A stretch of 64,000 nt of DNA from Pollutiaquabacter aromativorans (GTDB lineage: Bacteria; Bacteroidota; Bacteroidia; AKYH767-A; 2013-40CM-41-45): contig CP185379.1 of assembly GCA_049177215.1 (NCBI GenBank), forward strand, positions 434,001-498,000, given 5' to 3'. Below, one piece after another: positions 18,724-26,504 of this stretch. The notes beneath the pieces were generated by a model. The model was not told where the DNA came from, searched no databases, and worked only from the letters and a program-made list of their open reading frames with translations. The position numbers and the translations under genes were made by a program. Positions within the stretch are counted from its first letter, which is position 1, and every line of letters starts with the position of its first letter.

Positions 18724-20223
18724 ATGCGTCGTTCGCTGCTCGCCATCCTCTTGCTGCTCACCGGATTTTCGGCCAGGGCCAACTTTGAGTTCAATGAAAA
18801 GGTCAGCGAAGCGTATACTTCCATCATCCGGTTGCGCCTCGATCAGGGTCAGCAACTGCTGCGCGACGAAAAATTCCGGCATCCCGGAAACCGTATCGTT
18901 ATCCTGTATGAGAATTACATCGACTTTTTGAAAGCGTTCATTTCGGAGAATGAGATCGCCTTTCTTGAGCTCAAGAAAAGGAGCACGCAACGCTTAAAAC
19001 AGCTCGATGAATCCTCTTCCGGCGAGCAATCGCCCTGGTACTTGTATGCCAAGGCGGAGATCATCGTACAGGAAGCCCTTTTGCGTGTGAAGTTTCGGGA
19101 GCATGTTACCGCTGCCAATCAGATGCGGAAGGCCTGGAAACTGATCGAGCGTAACGAAGCGCTCTATCCGACTTTCGTTCTCAACCGCAAACTTTCCGGT
19201 TTTCTGCATACGGTGGTCGGTGCCGTACCGAAGGAATATCACTGGCTGGTCGACCTGGCCGGAATGGAAGGCACCATTCCGCAAGGCGTGGAAGAACTGA
19301 ACACCCTGCTGCGCATGCTGCAGGGATCGGAACTGGAACCATACCGGGAGGAGATCTTCTTCTATCTGGGGAACATCCGCCTGTCGTTTTATTCGGGCAA
19401 CGATCCGGATGAAGGATTGCTCAGTCAATTGGATCCCTATGTGTTCTGGAGCCCGCTGCTGCGCTATTCTACCGTAAGCATCCGCATGCGCGCCGGAAGG
19501 AACGATGACGCGCTGCAATTGCTTACCCGACATTATCCTGACACCTTTACCTATGCGTTCCCGTTTCTGACCTATAAGCGAGGCCTGGCCCGCTTGCGCA
19601 AACTTGACCTGGGAGCGGAATCCGATTTCCGTGCTTTTCTGAACCAGTACAAAGGCATGAACTACGTTCGCGCCGCCTGGCAGAAGCTGGCTTGGATACA
19701 GTTGCTCAAAGGAGATCCGGACGGTTATCGGCAGGTGATCCAAACCTGCAGAACCACGGGCGACCAGTTGGTAGATGAAGATAAAGAAGCCTTCAGTGAG
19801 GCGCTCGGCGGAGACCCGCCCAACAAGTTGTTGCTCCGTGCCCGCCTGCTCTTCGACGGCGGTTATTATGACGAGGCGCAAGACGTGATTGCCGGTAAGC
19901 CGATCGATAGTTTCCCGCGGTATCGTGACCAGTTGGAAGTGACGTATCGTCTGGCTCGTATCTTACAACGACAGGGACAAGAAGCAAAAGCGATCGAGTA
20001 TTACGAGACCACGCTCAAGAACGGTTCTTCGGCTCGTTATTATTTTGCCGCGAACAGCGCGCTTTCGCTCGGTAATCTCTACGAAGAGAAAGGTGACCTG
20101 CAGCGCGCCCTAACTTATTATCAGCGTTGCCTCGCCCTGGATCACCACGAGTACCAAAACAGCATTGATCAAAAAGCCCAGGCAGGGCTGGATCGGATCG
20201 CGGAGGCGCTGGAGAAGCAATAG
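18724..20223 (+). CDS. Exported tetratricopeptide-repeat protein
   Basis: This 499-residue protein has a signal peptide (MRRSLLAILLLLTGFSARA). The rest is almost entirely helical. TPR-like pairs are clearest at the C-terminus (LARILQRQGQEAKAIEYYE, then SLGNLYEEKGDLQRALTYYQ). Such periplasmic TPR proteins in Bacteroidota scaffold envelope complexes; no partner is indicated here. It stands alone, with the octamer array just upstream and a heptamer array starting 7 nt after its stop codon. Confidence 0.8.
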   Translation: MRRSLLAILLLLTGFSARANFEFNEKVSEAYTSIIRLRLDQGQQLLRDEKFRHPGNRIVILYENYIDFLKAFISENEIAFLELKKRSTQRLKQLDESSSGEQSPWYLYAKAEIIVQEALLRVKFREHVTAANQMRKAWKLIERNEALYPTFVLNRKLSGFLHTVVGAVPKEYHWLVDLAGMEGTIPQGVEELNTLLRMLQGSELEPYREEIFFYLGNIRLSFYSGNDPDEGLLSQLDPYVFWSPLLRYSTVSIRMRAGRNDDALQLLTRHYPDTFTYAFPFLTYKRGLARLRKLDLGAESDFRAFLNQYKGMNYVRAAWQKLAWIQLLKGDPDGYRQVIQTCRTTGDQLVDEDKEAFSEALGGDPPNKLLLRARLLFDGGYYDEAQDVIAGKPIDSFPRYRDQLEVTYRLARILQRQGQEAKAIEYYETTLKNGSSARYYFAANSALSLGNLYEEKGDLQRALTYYQRCLALDHHEYQNSIDQKAQAGLDRIAEALEKQ

Positions 20224-20230
20224 GGTTTTT

Positions 20231-20398
20231 TAGTTCCGGGTTTCGGGTTCCGGGTTTCGGGTTGGTTGAAAGTTGAAAGTTTTTGGTTGAAAGTGCTGAG
20301 TACTTTATTGATCCCGGCTTCCTATTAAAAGTGTTTTCGTCCCACGTCCTACGTACCTCTATCAAACCCGGAACTCGAAACCCGAAACCCGGAACTAG
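20231..20398. repeat. Heptamer array with inverted-repeat ends
   Basis: Twenty-four 7-bp units run without phase change. The left end uses GGGTTTC/GGGTTCC words, the middle TTGAAAG words and degenerate units, and the right end AAACCCG/GAACTCG words. The first and last 35 or so bases are reverse complements with only a few mismatches (both outer ends are TAGTTCCGGGTTTCGGGTT-like). Transcripts could therefore fold into a long hairpin. It lies between convergent genes, 7 nt after one stop codon and 6 nt before the other. Confidence 0.88.
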
Positions 20399-20404
20399 TT
20401 ACCC

Positions 20405-21856
20405 TCAAAACTTCACCCCAAACGTCATGGTGAAGTTCGACCGTACCATTGTTTCCCGTACGCCGGCTACTTCGAGGAAGTTAAGCGTGTAGGGCTGCAG
20501 ATAACCTTTCGTTTCGGTGTAGGCGTAACCGAAGTCGAGGAATACATTCTTATCCCGAACACCGAATCCGGCGGTGAGCGACTTCTGCGAAAAGTCCGCT
20601 CCGCTTACGGCATACTTGCTGTTCATCGGACTGGAAGTGAGACCGCCGCCGGCACGTATCGTGAAATTGTTGATACGCCATTCGGTACCGATGCGTACCG
20701 TGTTCGTCGCCGTGTACTTCCGCCGAATCTCATTGTTCACGTCGGCGAAGCTGAAACCGGTCGCCGAGATGCGTGCGGTGGAGATATCGTTGAACTCGTA
20801 ATCGGCGCTTACGAGGCCATATTGGTTGAAGACGAAGGCGAGACCGCCCATCGCACGGAAAGGAGTGGTCATGTAATAATCGAACGTTCCGGAGGGAGAT
20901 TGCTTCCGCGCGGTGTAGCCACCGTCGAAGCGCGACTGCATGGTGTTCTGGTACGAGTCGTTCATGTTGTACCAGGTAGGTGTATGGACCGCGGCGCCAA
21001 AGCGGACGTATTCGTTGATCCAATAGATCATACCGAATTTCAGGTTGACGCCTACACCGCGGGTGGTAAGGCTTTGATCGAATTGGAACTGTTTGAGGCT
21101 GTCGACGAGGTTCTGCTCATCCAGTTCTTCGTAGGTGGATTCCTCGGTGTACCGGAGCGAATTGAAACCGAGCGTGGCGCCGAGGAAGAGCTTGTTGCTG
21201 TAGTTGCCACTGACCGAAAACGCTGTTTCCGTGATGGCGCCACGCTTTTCAGAAGAGCGGCGCTGTGTCACGTGCCCGAACGGAACGGCGCTGGTGTAAT
21301 TGTTCAGCGAGTCGGGGTTGATGAGATACGTATAGTAGCCAAGGTATTCGTAATACCCATCGAGGTTCTCGTAGCCGACGCCCTGCGCCTGCTGGGCGAG
21401 ATAATCGGTGAAGGAGTTGTCGAGGTTGAAGCCTTCGTAGAAGGAACGACTGTGGAAGTTGTTGATCCGGTTCAGCCCGATACCGAAGTTCCAGCTTTTC
21501 CAGCCCTCACCTTCGTCGTTCTTGGTCAGCGGTTGCGTGAAGACGAAGCCGGCGTTGGCGATGTTGAAGTTGTAACGACTGTCGTCGGCAGTGTTGCCCA
21601 GGAAGGTGGAAGATGTTTTACCCGCGTAGATCGAAGGAGTAAAGGTCAGCTCCGAGCGACGATAGATCGCCATTCCCGCGGGGTTCTGTGACAGGCTGCT
21701 GAAGTCGCCGCCGACAGCGGTGAACGCGCCACCCATCGACGTGAATCGGGCCGTGCCGGTCAGGCTGTACTGGCTGTAACGGAACGCGTCGAGGTCGGTT
21801 TGGGCATTTGCACCCAGGGTGCAGAGCATTGCAAGGAGGAAGAGCAGACGATTCAT
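20405..21856 (-). CDS. OmpP1/FadL-like outer membrane protein
   Basis: This 483-residue protein has a signal peptide (MNRLLFLLAMLCTLGANAQ). The N-terminal plug-like segment (GTARFTSMGGAFTAVGGDFSS, then QNPAGMAIY) is the hallmark of Bacteroidota FadL/TodX-type channels. It is followed by many amphipathic strands (VNLKFGMIYWINEYVRFGAAV) and a C-terminal strand ending MTFGVKF. The FadL family moves hydrophobic compounds across the outer membrane; the substrate is unknown here. It is monocistronic. Its stop is 6 nt from a heptamer array and the terminator of the next upstream gene precedes its start. Confidence 0.85.
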   Translation of the reverse strand: MNRLLFLLAMLCTLGANAQTDLDAFRYSQYSLTGTARFTSMGGAFTAVGGDFSSLSQNPAGMAIYRRSELTFTPSIYAGKTSSTFLGNTADDSRYNFNIANAGFVFTQPLTKNDEGEGWKSWNFGIGLNRINNFHSRSFYEGFNLDNSFTDYLAQQAQGVGYENLDGYYEYLGYYTYLINPDSLNNYTSAVPFGHVTQRRSSEKRGAITETAFSVSGNYSNKLFLGATLGFNSLRYTEESTYEELDEQNLVDSLKQFQFDQSLTTRGVGVNLKFGMIYWINEYVRFGAAVHTPTWYNMNDSYQNTMQSRFDGGYTARKQSPSGTFDYYMTTPFRAMGGLAFVFNQYGLVSADYEFNDISTARISATGFSFADVNNEIRRKYTATNTVRIGTEWRINNFTIRAGGGLTSSPMNSKYAVSGADFSQKSLTAGFGVRDKNVFLDFGYAYTETKGYLQPYTLNFLEVAGVRETMVRSNFTMTFGVKF

Positions 21857-21876
21857 AGTCGTGGACTTACTGGATG

Positions 21877-21921
21877 AAAAAAGCCCGCACGGCGAAGGTT
21901 CTCTCGGGTTGCCGTGCGGGC
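21877..21921 (-). terminator. Strong Rho-independent terminator of the Trp/Tyr/Gly-rich lipoprotein gene
   Basis: An 11-bp perfect G/C-rich stem (GCCCGCACGGC at 21883-21893 with its complement at 21911-21921) is followed on the minus strand by six U residues (21882-21877). It begins 35 nt after the lipoprotein gene stop. Confidence 0.9.
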
Positions 21922-21955
21922 ATGGGGAACGGATGAAGATTGATTACTCGATGTA

Positions 21956-23713
21956 TCAGCGGCGCTTGTTGTTGCCACCACTGTTGTTGGAAGGACGCGA
22001 GGGCGAAGGGCTGCTACGCGGAGACGGACTGGGTTGCGAGAACTGCTTCGGTTCGTTCCTCGGCTGGAAGGTCGGGGAACTCTTCTCCTGGCGAGGGCGG
22101 GACTCTTGAACACCGCCGCGGTCATCACGGCCACTGCCGTTGCTGCGGAAGTCGAAGAAGCGGTTCTTGCCTGACGGCGAATTCTTCGGCGTTACGTTTC
22201 TCGGCTCAGGCTCGGGGCGCGATTCCATGCGCGGACCGGAAGGCTGGCTGAAGGAGTTGTCGCGACGTTCGCCCTTCATTTCATTACGCTTTGGCTGCGA
22301 AGGTGCAGGCTGGAAGCCGGGATTGTTCGGCTGCTTCTGCGGTTCCGCAGACGGGATGCTGAAATCGTTCGGACGCGTACCGGTCGGATTCTTGGAAGGC
22401 GCGTTTTGCTCTTGTGAAGGACGCGTACCGAATCCGTTGTTGGAAGGATTGGTCGGTTGTGCCTGACCATTGCCTTTCGAAGGCGCTTCGTTGCCGGGGC
22501 GCGTACCGAGGTTGTTGTTCGACGGAGTTGTCGAACGCCCCTGTGTCTCGCCTTTGGTCGGGTTGGTGCCAGGACGCGTACCGAAGTCGTTGCCTTGTTG
22601 AGCCGGACGCGCAGGTTCAGTCGATCCCTTGGAAGGTTGCGAACCGTTTTGGTTCTTATCGGAGATGATGCCTTGCGTAGGTCTGCTGAAGCCGGGGTTC
22701 GGCGTTTGCGTGGGTTTGGCTGAAGGTCGGCCAAGATCGTTCGGTGTTCCGCTCACGGGTTGCTTCGAAGGGGCAAGACCGGCAGGGTCAGGGCGGCTTG
22801 CGCCGTTGCCGAAGCCGCCTTGCGAACCGCGCGACGGAAGTTCAGGTGTTACGCGACCTTCCGTTACGGCCTGTTCGTATTTCTGTCCGATCGAGGCGGA
22901 GTAGGGACGAGGCGCGTTGCCACCGGGACTGTTGGTGCTGGCAGCACCGCGGGGTCCGTAATACCAACTATTGTTGTCATAGCTGTTGTAGTAGTACGGG
23001 TTGCCATAGGTTCCGGCGTAAAGGCCGTCGTAATAGCCATTCCAGTAACCGTTGTTGTAGCCGTTCCAGTAGCCGTTATTCCAGCCACCGCCCCAGCCCC
23101 AGTTGTTCCAGCCCCAGGAAGGACCGTACCAGGGGTCGTATGCCCAGGGGCGGTTCCAGCCCCAGCCACCCCAGCCCCAGTTGTTCCAGCCGATGCCGAT
23201 GGAGATACCGCTGTAACAGAAGGGCTGATAGTAGAAGGTTGACGGCGCCCACCAGTTGTAGCCCAGGTAAATGGACGTTCCCCAATGGACGGGGTTATAA
23301 TCGTACCAGTAGAGGTTGGTATAGAACGGATCGTAGTAGCTGTACCCGACGACCGGAGAATAGAAACGACGGATGTTGGCCGAGTAGGCATAGTCGTAAT
23401 AGTCATCCTGATCGTAGTAGTAGTTATTGGTCACATACGTGTTGCCCTGGTCGTCGTACTGACGATTGGTCGAACTGTAATCCGGAGCGGTGTTGTCGTA
23501 GTTTGTTGCGGGAGCCGGCTCGTAGTTCGAGTTGTTGTTGGAGTACGTGTTGGGTGCCGGCGCGGGAGCGGTTGCAACAGGAGCGGGCGCCGGGTTGTTG
23601 CGCGGCGAATAGTACACATCGTCGGCTGGAGTGCTGCCGGGGTAGTAGGTCGAGCTGCACGAAGTGATCAAGGCGATCACTGGGAGGATGTACCGGAATC
23701 GAATCGTTTTCAT
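21956..23713 (-). CDS. Trp/Tyr/Gly-rich lipoprotein with Pro/Asn/Gln-rich tail
   Basis: The protein has 585 residues from the ATG at 23713, preceded by AAAGGAG, one of the few good ribosome binding sites in the window; an in-frame start 12 codons upstream is less likely. A lipobox ALITSC marks a lipoprotein. Residues about 20-90 are Asn/Tyr/Pro-rich. Residues 95-230 are extremely rich in Trp, Tyr, Gly and Asn (GYNWWAP, GWNNWGWGGWGW, GYWNGYNNGYWNGYYDG). The remainder is a disordered Ser/Pro/Asn/Gln tail ending in a basic cluster (NNKRR). Many Bacteroidota encode such proteins; no function is known. A surface-exposed, aggregation-prone or matrix role is only inference. Confidence 0.75.
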   Translation of the reverse strand: MKTIRFRYILPVIALITSCSSTYYPGSTPADDVYYSPRNNPAPAPVATAPAPAPNTYSNNNSNYEPAPATNYDNTAPDYSSTNRQYDDQGNTYVTNNYYYDQDDYYDYAYSANIRRFYSPVVGYSYYDPFYTNLYWYDYNPVHWGTSIYLGYNWWAPSTFYYQPFCYSGISIGIGWNNWGWGGWGWNRPWAYDPWYGPSWGWNNWGWGGGWNNGYWNGYNNGYWNGYYDGLYAGTYGNPYYYNSYDNNSWYYGPRGAASTNSPGGNAPRPYSASIGQKYEQAVTEGRVTPELPSRGSQGGFGNGASRPDPAGLAPSKQPVSGTPNDLGRPSAKPTQTPNPGFSRPTQGIISDKNQNGSQPSKGSTEPARPAQQGNDFGTRPGTNPTKGETQGRSTTPSNNNLGTRPGNEAPSKGNGQAQPTNPSNNGFGTRPSQEQNAPSKNPTGTRPNDFSIPSAEPQKQPNNPGFQPAPSQPKRNEMKGERRDNSFSQPSGPRMESRPEPEPRNVTPKNSPSGKNRFFDFRSNGSGRDDRGGVQESRPRQEKSSPTFQPRNEPKQFSQPSPSPRSSPSPSRPSNNSGGNNKRR

Positions 23714-23768
23714 CGCTTTGCTCCTTTCACCGGCGAAGGTGCCGGCCACGAGTGAGGGTAAAATTGGT

Positions 23769-23776
23769 TACTTTTG
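23769..23776 (+). promoter_or_regulatory. Candidate -7 element for proS
   Basis: TACTTTTG fits TAnnTTTG and lies 53 nt before the proS ATG, in the gap divergent from the lipoprotein gene. The -33 element is not convincing. Confidence 0.4.
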
Positions 23777-23829
23777 TTTGAATTTTACAAACACCGTACC
23801 AAAACGGACCAACAGTTCGAAGTTTAACT

Positions 23830-25302
23830 ATGAGTCACGAATTCCCCACCCGGGCAGAGAATTATTCGCAGTGGTACCAGGATCTGGTCATCAAAGCCGA
23901 CCTGGCCGAAAATTCGGCCGTTCGGGGCTGTATGGTCATCAAGCCTTACGGGTACGCGATCTGGGAGAAGATGCAGGCAGTGCTGGACCAGATGTTCAAG
24001 GATACCGGCCACGTGAACGCTTATTTCCCCTTGTTCATTCCGAAATCGTTCTTTTCCAAAGAAGCTTCCCATGTGGAAGGCTTTGCCAAAGAGTGTGCCG
24101 TGGTCACCCATTACCGGCTCAAGAACGCGGAAGATGGAAGCGGCGTGGTGGTGGATCCGGAAGCGCGATTGGAAGAGGAACTGATCGTGCGGCCTACCTC
24201 CGAGACCATCATCTGGAATACCTACCGGGGATGGATCCAGTCGTACCGCGATCTGCCTATCCTGGTGAACCAGTGGGCTAACGTGGTGCGTTGGGAGATG
24301 CGTACACGCCTGTTCCTGCGAACGGCTGAGTTCCTGTGGCAGGAAGGTCATACCGCGCACGCGACGGCCGAAGAGGCCATTATCGAAACCGAAAAGATGC
24401 TTGACGTCTACGCCGAGTTTGCCGAGCAATACCTCGCGTTACCGGTCATCAAGGGAGTCAAGACCCCGAACGAGCGTTTCGCCGGGGCGTTGGAGACTTA
24501 TTGCATCGAAGCGATGATGCAGGATGGTAAGGCGCTTCAGGCCGGCACCTCGCATTTCCTCGGACAGAACTTCGCCAAGGCCTTTGAGGTGAAGTTCACC
24601 AACAAGGAAGGTAAACAAGATTATGTCTGGGCCACAAGCTGGGGTGTTTCCACCCGTCTGATGGGCGCGTTGATCATGGCGCATTCGGACGATGACGGAC
24701 TGGTCTTGCCACCCAAGCTGGCGCCGGTCCAGGTGGTGATCGTGCCGATCTATAAGACGGACGAGCAGTTGAAAGCGATCTCCGCGGTTGCCGACCAACT
24801 GGCGGCCGAGTTCAAGGCTAAGGGTATCCGCGTCAAGTATGACGATCGCGACACGCACAAGCCCGGTTGGAAGTTCAACGAGTACGAATTCAAGGGCGTA
24901 CCGGTCCGCATCGCGATTGGTCCCCGTGACCTGGAGAACGGTACCGCGGAAGTCGCCCGGCGCGATACGAAGGAGAAGAGCTCCATGCAGATCACCGATC
25001 TGACCCTGAAGGTGGAACACCTGCTTGAGCAGATCCAGGACAACCTCTACCGCAAGGCGTTGACGCAGCAGGAAGAACGCACCTACCGGGTCGATAGCTG
25101 GGAGGAGTTCGAAACAAAACTGGATGCCGGCGGTTTTCTTTACGCGCATTGGGACGGAACACCGGAGACCGAACAGGCGATCAAAGACAAGACCAAGGCG
25201 ACGATCCGTTGCATTCCGCTGAATAATAAAACAGAGGAAGGTAAATGCATCCTGACAGGCAAGCCGTCGAAGCAGCGGGTGTTGTTTGCCAGGGCGTACT
25301 GA
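23830..25302 (+). CDS. proS: Prolyl-tRNA synthetase (eukaryote/archaeon-like type)
   Basis: This 490-residue class II synthetase charges tRNA-Pro with proline. It lacks the bacterial editing insertion and has the shorter type 3 architecture common in Bacteroidota. Visible class II motifs are motif 1 around GYAIWEKMQAVLDQMF, motif 2 with RPTSETIIWNTY and WEMRTRLFLRTAEFLWQEGH, and motif 3 near SWGVSTRLMGALIM. The anticodon-binding domain starts near VQVVIVPIYKT, and the conserved C-terminal tail ends RVLFARAY. It is monocistronic; a heptamer array begins 2 nt after the stop. Confidence 0.97.
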   Translation: MSHEFPTRAENYSQWYQDLVIKADLAENSAVRGCMVIKPYGYAIWEKMQAVLDQMFKDTGHVNAYFPLFIPKSFFSKEASHVEGFAKECAVVTHYRLKNAEDGSGVVVDPEARLEEELIVRPTSETIIWNTYRGWIQSYRDLPILVNQWANVVRWEMRTRLFLRTAEFLWQEGHTAHATAEEAIIETEKMLDVYAEFAEQYLALPVIKGVKTPNERFAGALETYCIEAMMQDGKALQAGTSHFLGQNFAKAFEVKFTNKEGKQDYVWATSWGVSTRLMGALIMAHSDDDGLVLPPKLAPVQVVIVPIYKTDEQLKAISAVADQLAAEFKAKGIRVKYDDRDTHKPGWKFNEYEFKGVPVRIAIGPRDLENGTAEVARRDTKEKSSMQITDLTLKVEHLLEQIQDNLYRKALTQQEERTYRVDSWEEFETKLDAGGFLYAHWDGTPETEQAIKDKTKATIRCIPLNNKTEEGKCILTGKPSKQRVLFARAY

Positions 25303-25303
25303 G

Positions 25304-25554
25304 GAGGTGCGAGGAGCGAGGGACGAGGGACGAGTAGTTTGATGTTCTCTGCCTACGCTAATGCTTCGGCAGGCAGGTGGGTTTCGCGCTCCGGGTTGGA
25401 TAAGTGCTGAAGGCCTTTCACCAATCACTAATTACCAATTACTAATTACTAATTTCCAGTTACCGCTGCTGATTCTTCCCTGACTCCAACCCAACCCGAA
25501 ACTAGAAACCCGAAACTAGAAACTAGACACCCCAACCCCCAAACCCTGTACCCC
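25304..25554. repeat. Heptamer array with several word families and an inverted hairpin core
   Basis: The whole gap between proS and the next gene parses into 7-bp units without a slip. GAGGGAC-type words come first (25304-25335). A copy of the 28-bp hairpin core in reverse orientation lies at about 25346-25375. AATTACT/AATCACT words follow (25423-25464), then AACCCGA/AACTAGA words (25493-25527). The last unit runs into the ATG at 25555. Middle units are degenerate, but the outer blocks keep the same phase (112 and 63 bp apart, multiples of 7). Confidence 0.85.
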
Positions 25555-26241
25555 ATGGATCCCAGTCCACGCGAGTTGATCGTGAAGTTGATGAAGGAAA
25601 AGGTTGCGCTGAAGCAGACGGTAGCGGAGCGTACGGAGGAGGGATTTGTTTTGTTGAAGCGGATGCTGCGGGATTTGTTCAGTGACCTGCAGGGGGAAGT
25701 CAAGCGGATCGGAAAGAACATTCCGCTGGAGTACAAGGACCGCGGCGATTACCGTGTCGACTTTACGTTGGGGGATGATTACCTCGTTTTTCAGTTGCAC
25801 ACGAACGTATTCACGTTTGAAGGGAGTCACGAAGTATGGAAGACATCCTATGTGCGCGACGATGCGAGCCGCTCCTTCGTCGGGAAGATCCTGGTGTATA
25901 ATTTCCTCACGGAGTCGATGACGTACAACCGTCCGAATGATCTGGGCTACCTGATCGCGCGGATCTTCATCAACAAGGAGAACCACTACTTCGTGGAAGG
26001 GAAGCGGCAGTTGGGCTTTTTGTACAACGATTTCAGCAGCCTGGAATTCAACGAAGAGGCGGTACGCAAGCTGCTCGAATCGGCGATCCTGTACAGTCTC
26101 GATTTTGACCCGTTCACACCGCCCTACGACCAGGTTATCCAGGTAACGGTTGGTGAGATCCAGGAGACCGAAGTCCAGGCGAAGATCGCCACCGGAAAGC
26201 GCTTGGGCTTTCGTTTTCAGACTGATTCAGGAGCCATCTAA
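25555..26241 (+). CDS. Conserved hypothetical protein
   Basis: This 228-residue soluble protein has no signal peptide or membrane helix. I recognise it as the kind of conserved unknown found in Bacteroidota but cannot name a domain. The N-terminus is a charged helix (LIVKLMKEKVALKQTVAERT). The middle is an alpha/beta region with YRVDFTLGDDYLVFQLHTNV and HEVWKTSYVRDD. The C-terminus is GKRLGFRFQTD. The start is fixed at 25555 because the whole upstream leader is heptamer array. It ends 66 nt before tRNA-Glu, which has its own promoter. Confidence 0.75.
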   Translation: MDPSPRELIVKLMKEKVALKQTVAERTEEGFVLLKRMLRDLFSDLQGEVKRIGKNIPLEYKDRGDYRVDFTLGDDYLVFQLHTNVFTFEGSHEVWKTSYVRDDASRSFVGKILVYNFLTESMTYNRPNDLGYLIARIFINKENHYFVEGKRQLGFLYNDFSSLEFNEEAVRKLLESAILYSLDFDPFTPPYDQVIQVTVGEIQETEVQAKIATGKRLGFRFQTDSGAI

Positions 26242-26263
26242 GGCGAAAAAATTGTGCATCCGG

Positions 26264-26293
26264 TTTGGAAATACCGGAAAATCCCTACTTTTG
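26264..26293 (+). promoter_or_regulatory. Bacteroidota promoter of tRNA-Glu
   Basis: TTTG (26264-26267), an 18-nt spacer and TACTTTTG (26286-26293) match both consensus elements and lie 15 nt before the mature tRNA 5' end. Confidence 0.8.
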
Positions 26294-26307
26294 CACTCCC
26301 CAATCAC

Positions 26308-26382
26308 GGCCCGTTCGTCTAGGGGTTAGGACGCGTCCCTTTCACGGATGAAACACGGGTTCGATTCCCGTACGGGCTACCA
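26308..26382 (+). tRNA. tRNA-Glu (TTC anticodon)
   Basis: A complete 75-nt cloverleaf. The acceptor 5' strand GGCCCGT pairs with ACGGGCT (with a G-T closing pair), followed by discriminator A and an encoded CCA. The anticodon loop CTTTCAC gives TTC, and the T-arm has GGTTCGATTCC. Confidence 0.96.
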
Positions 26383-26416
26383 AAACCGCTCTTTTTGAGC
26401 GGTTTTTCTTTTTTAA
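26383..26416 (+). terminator. Terminator after tRNA-Glu
   Basis: A stem of AAACCGCTC with GAGCGGTTT and a five-T loop is followed by a T-rich tract (TTTTTCTTTTTT). It begins immediately after the CCA end. Confidence 0.9.
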
Positions 26417-26504
26417 GCTTGGCTCCTCTGTATTATCTGCACTATCTGGCTTTGGTGCCAGCGTAATTTTCCAAATGCAGCCATTGCCGATGGGCACCCG
26501 GGAA

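Noticed and set aside
20231..20272. Telomere-like repeat (GGGTTTC resembles the plant-type heptamer)
   Set aside because: It is internal, short, mixed with unrelated words and inverted at the other end; nothing suggests a chromosome end.
22744..23667. 307-codon plus-strand Arg/Ser/Cys-rich ORF
   Set aside because: Antisense shadow of the Trp/Tyr/Gly-rich lipoprotein gene.
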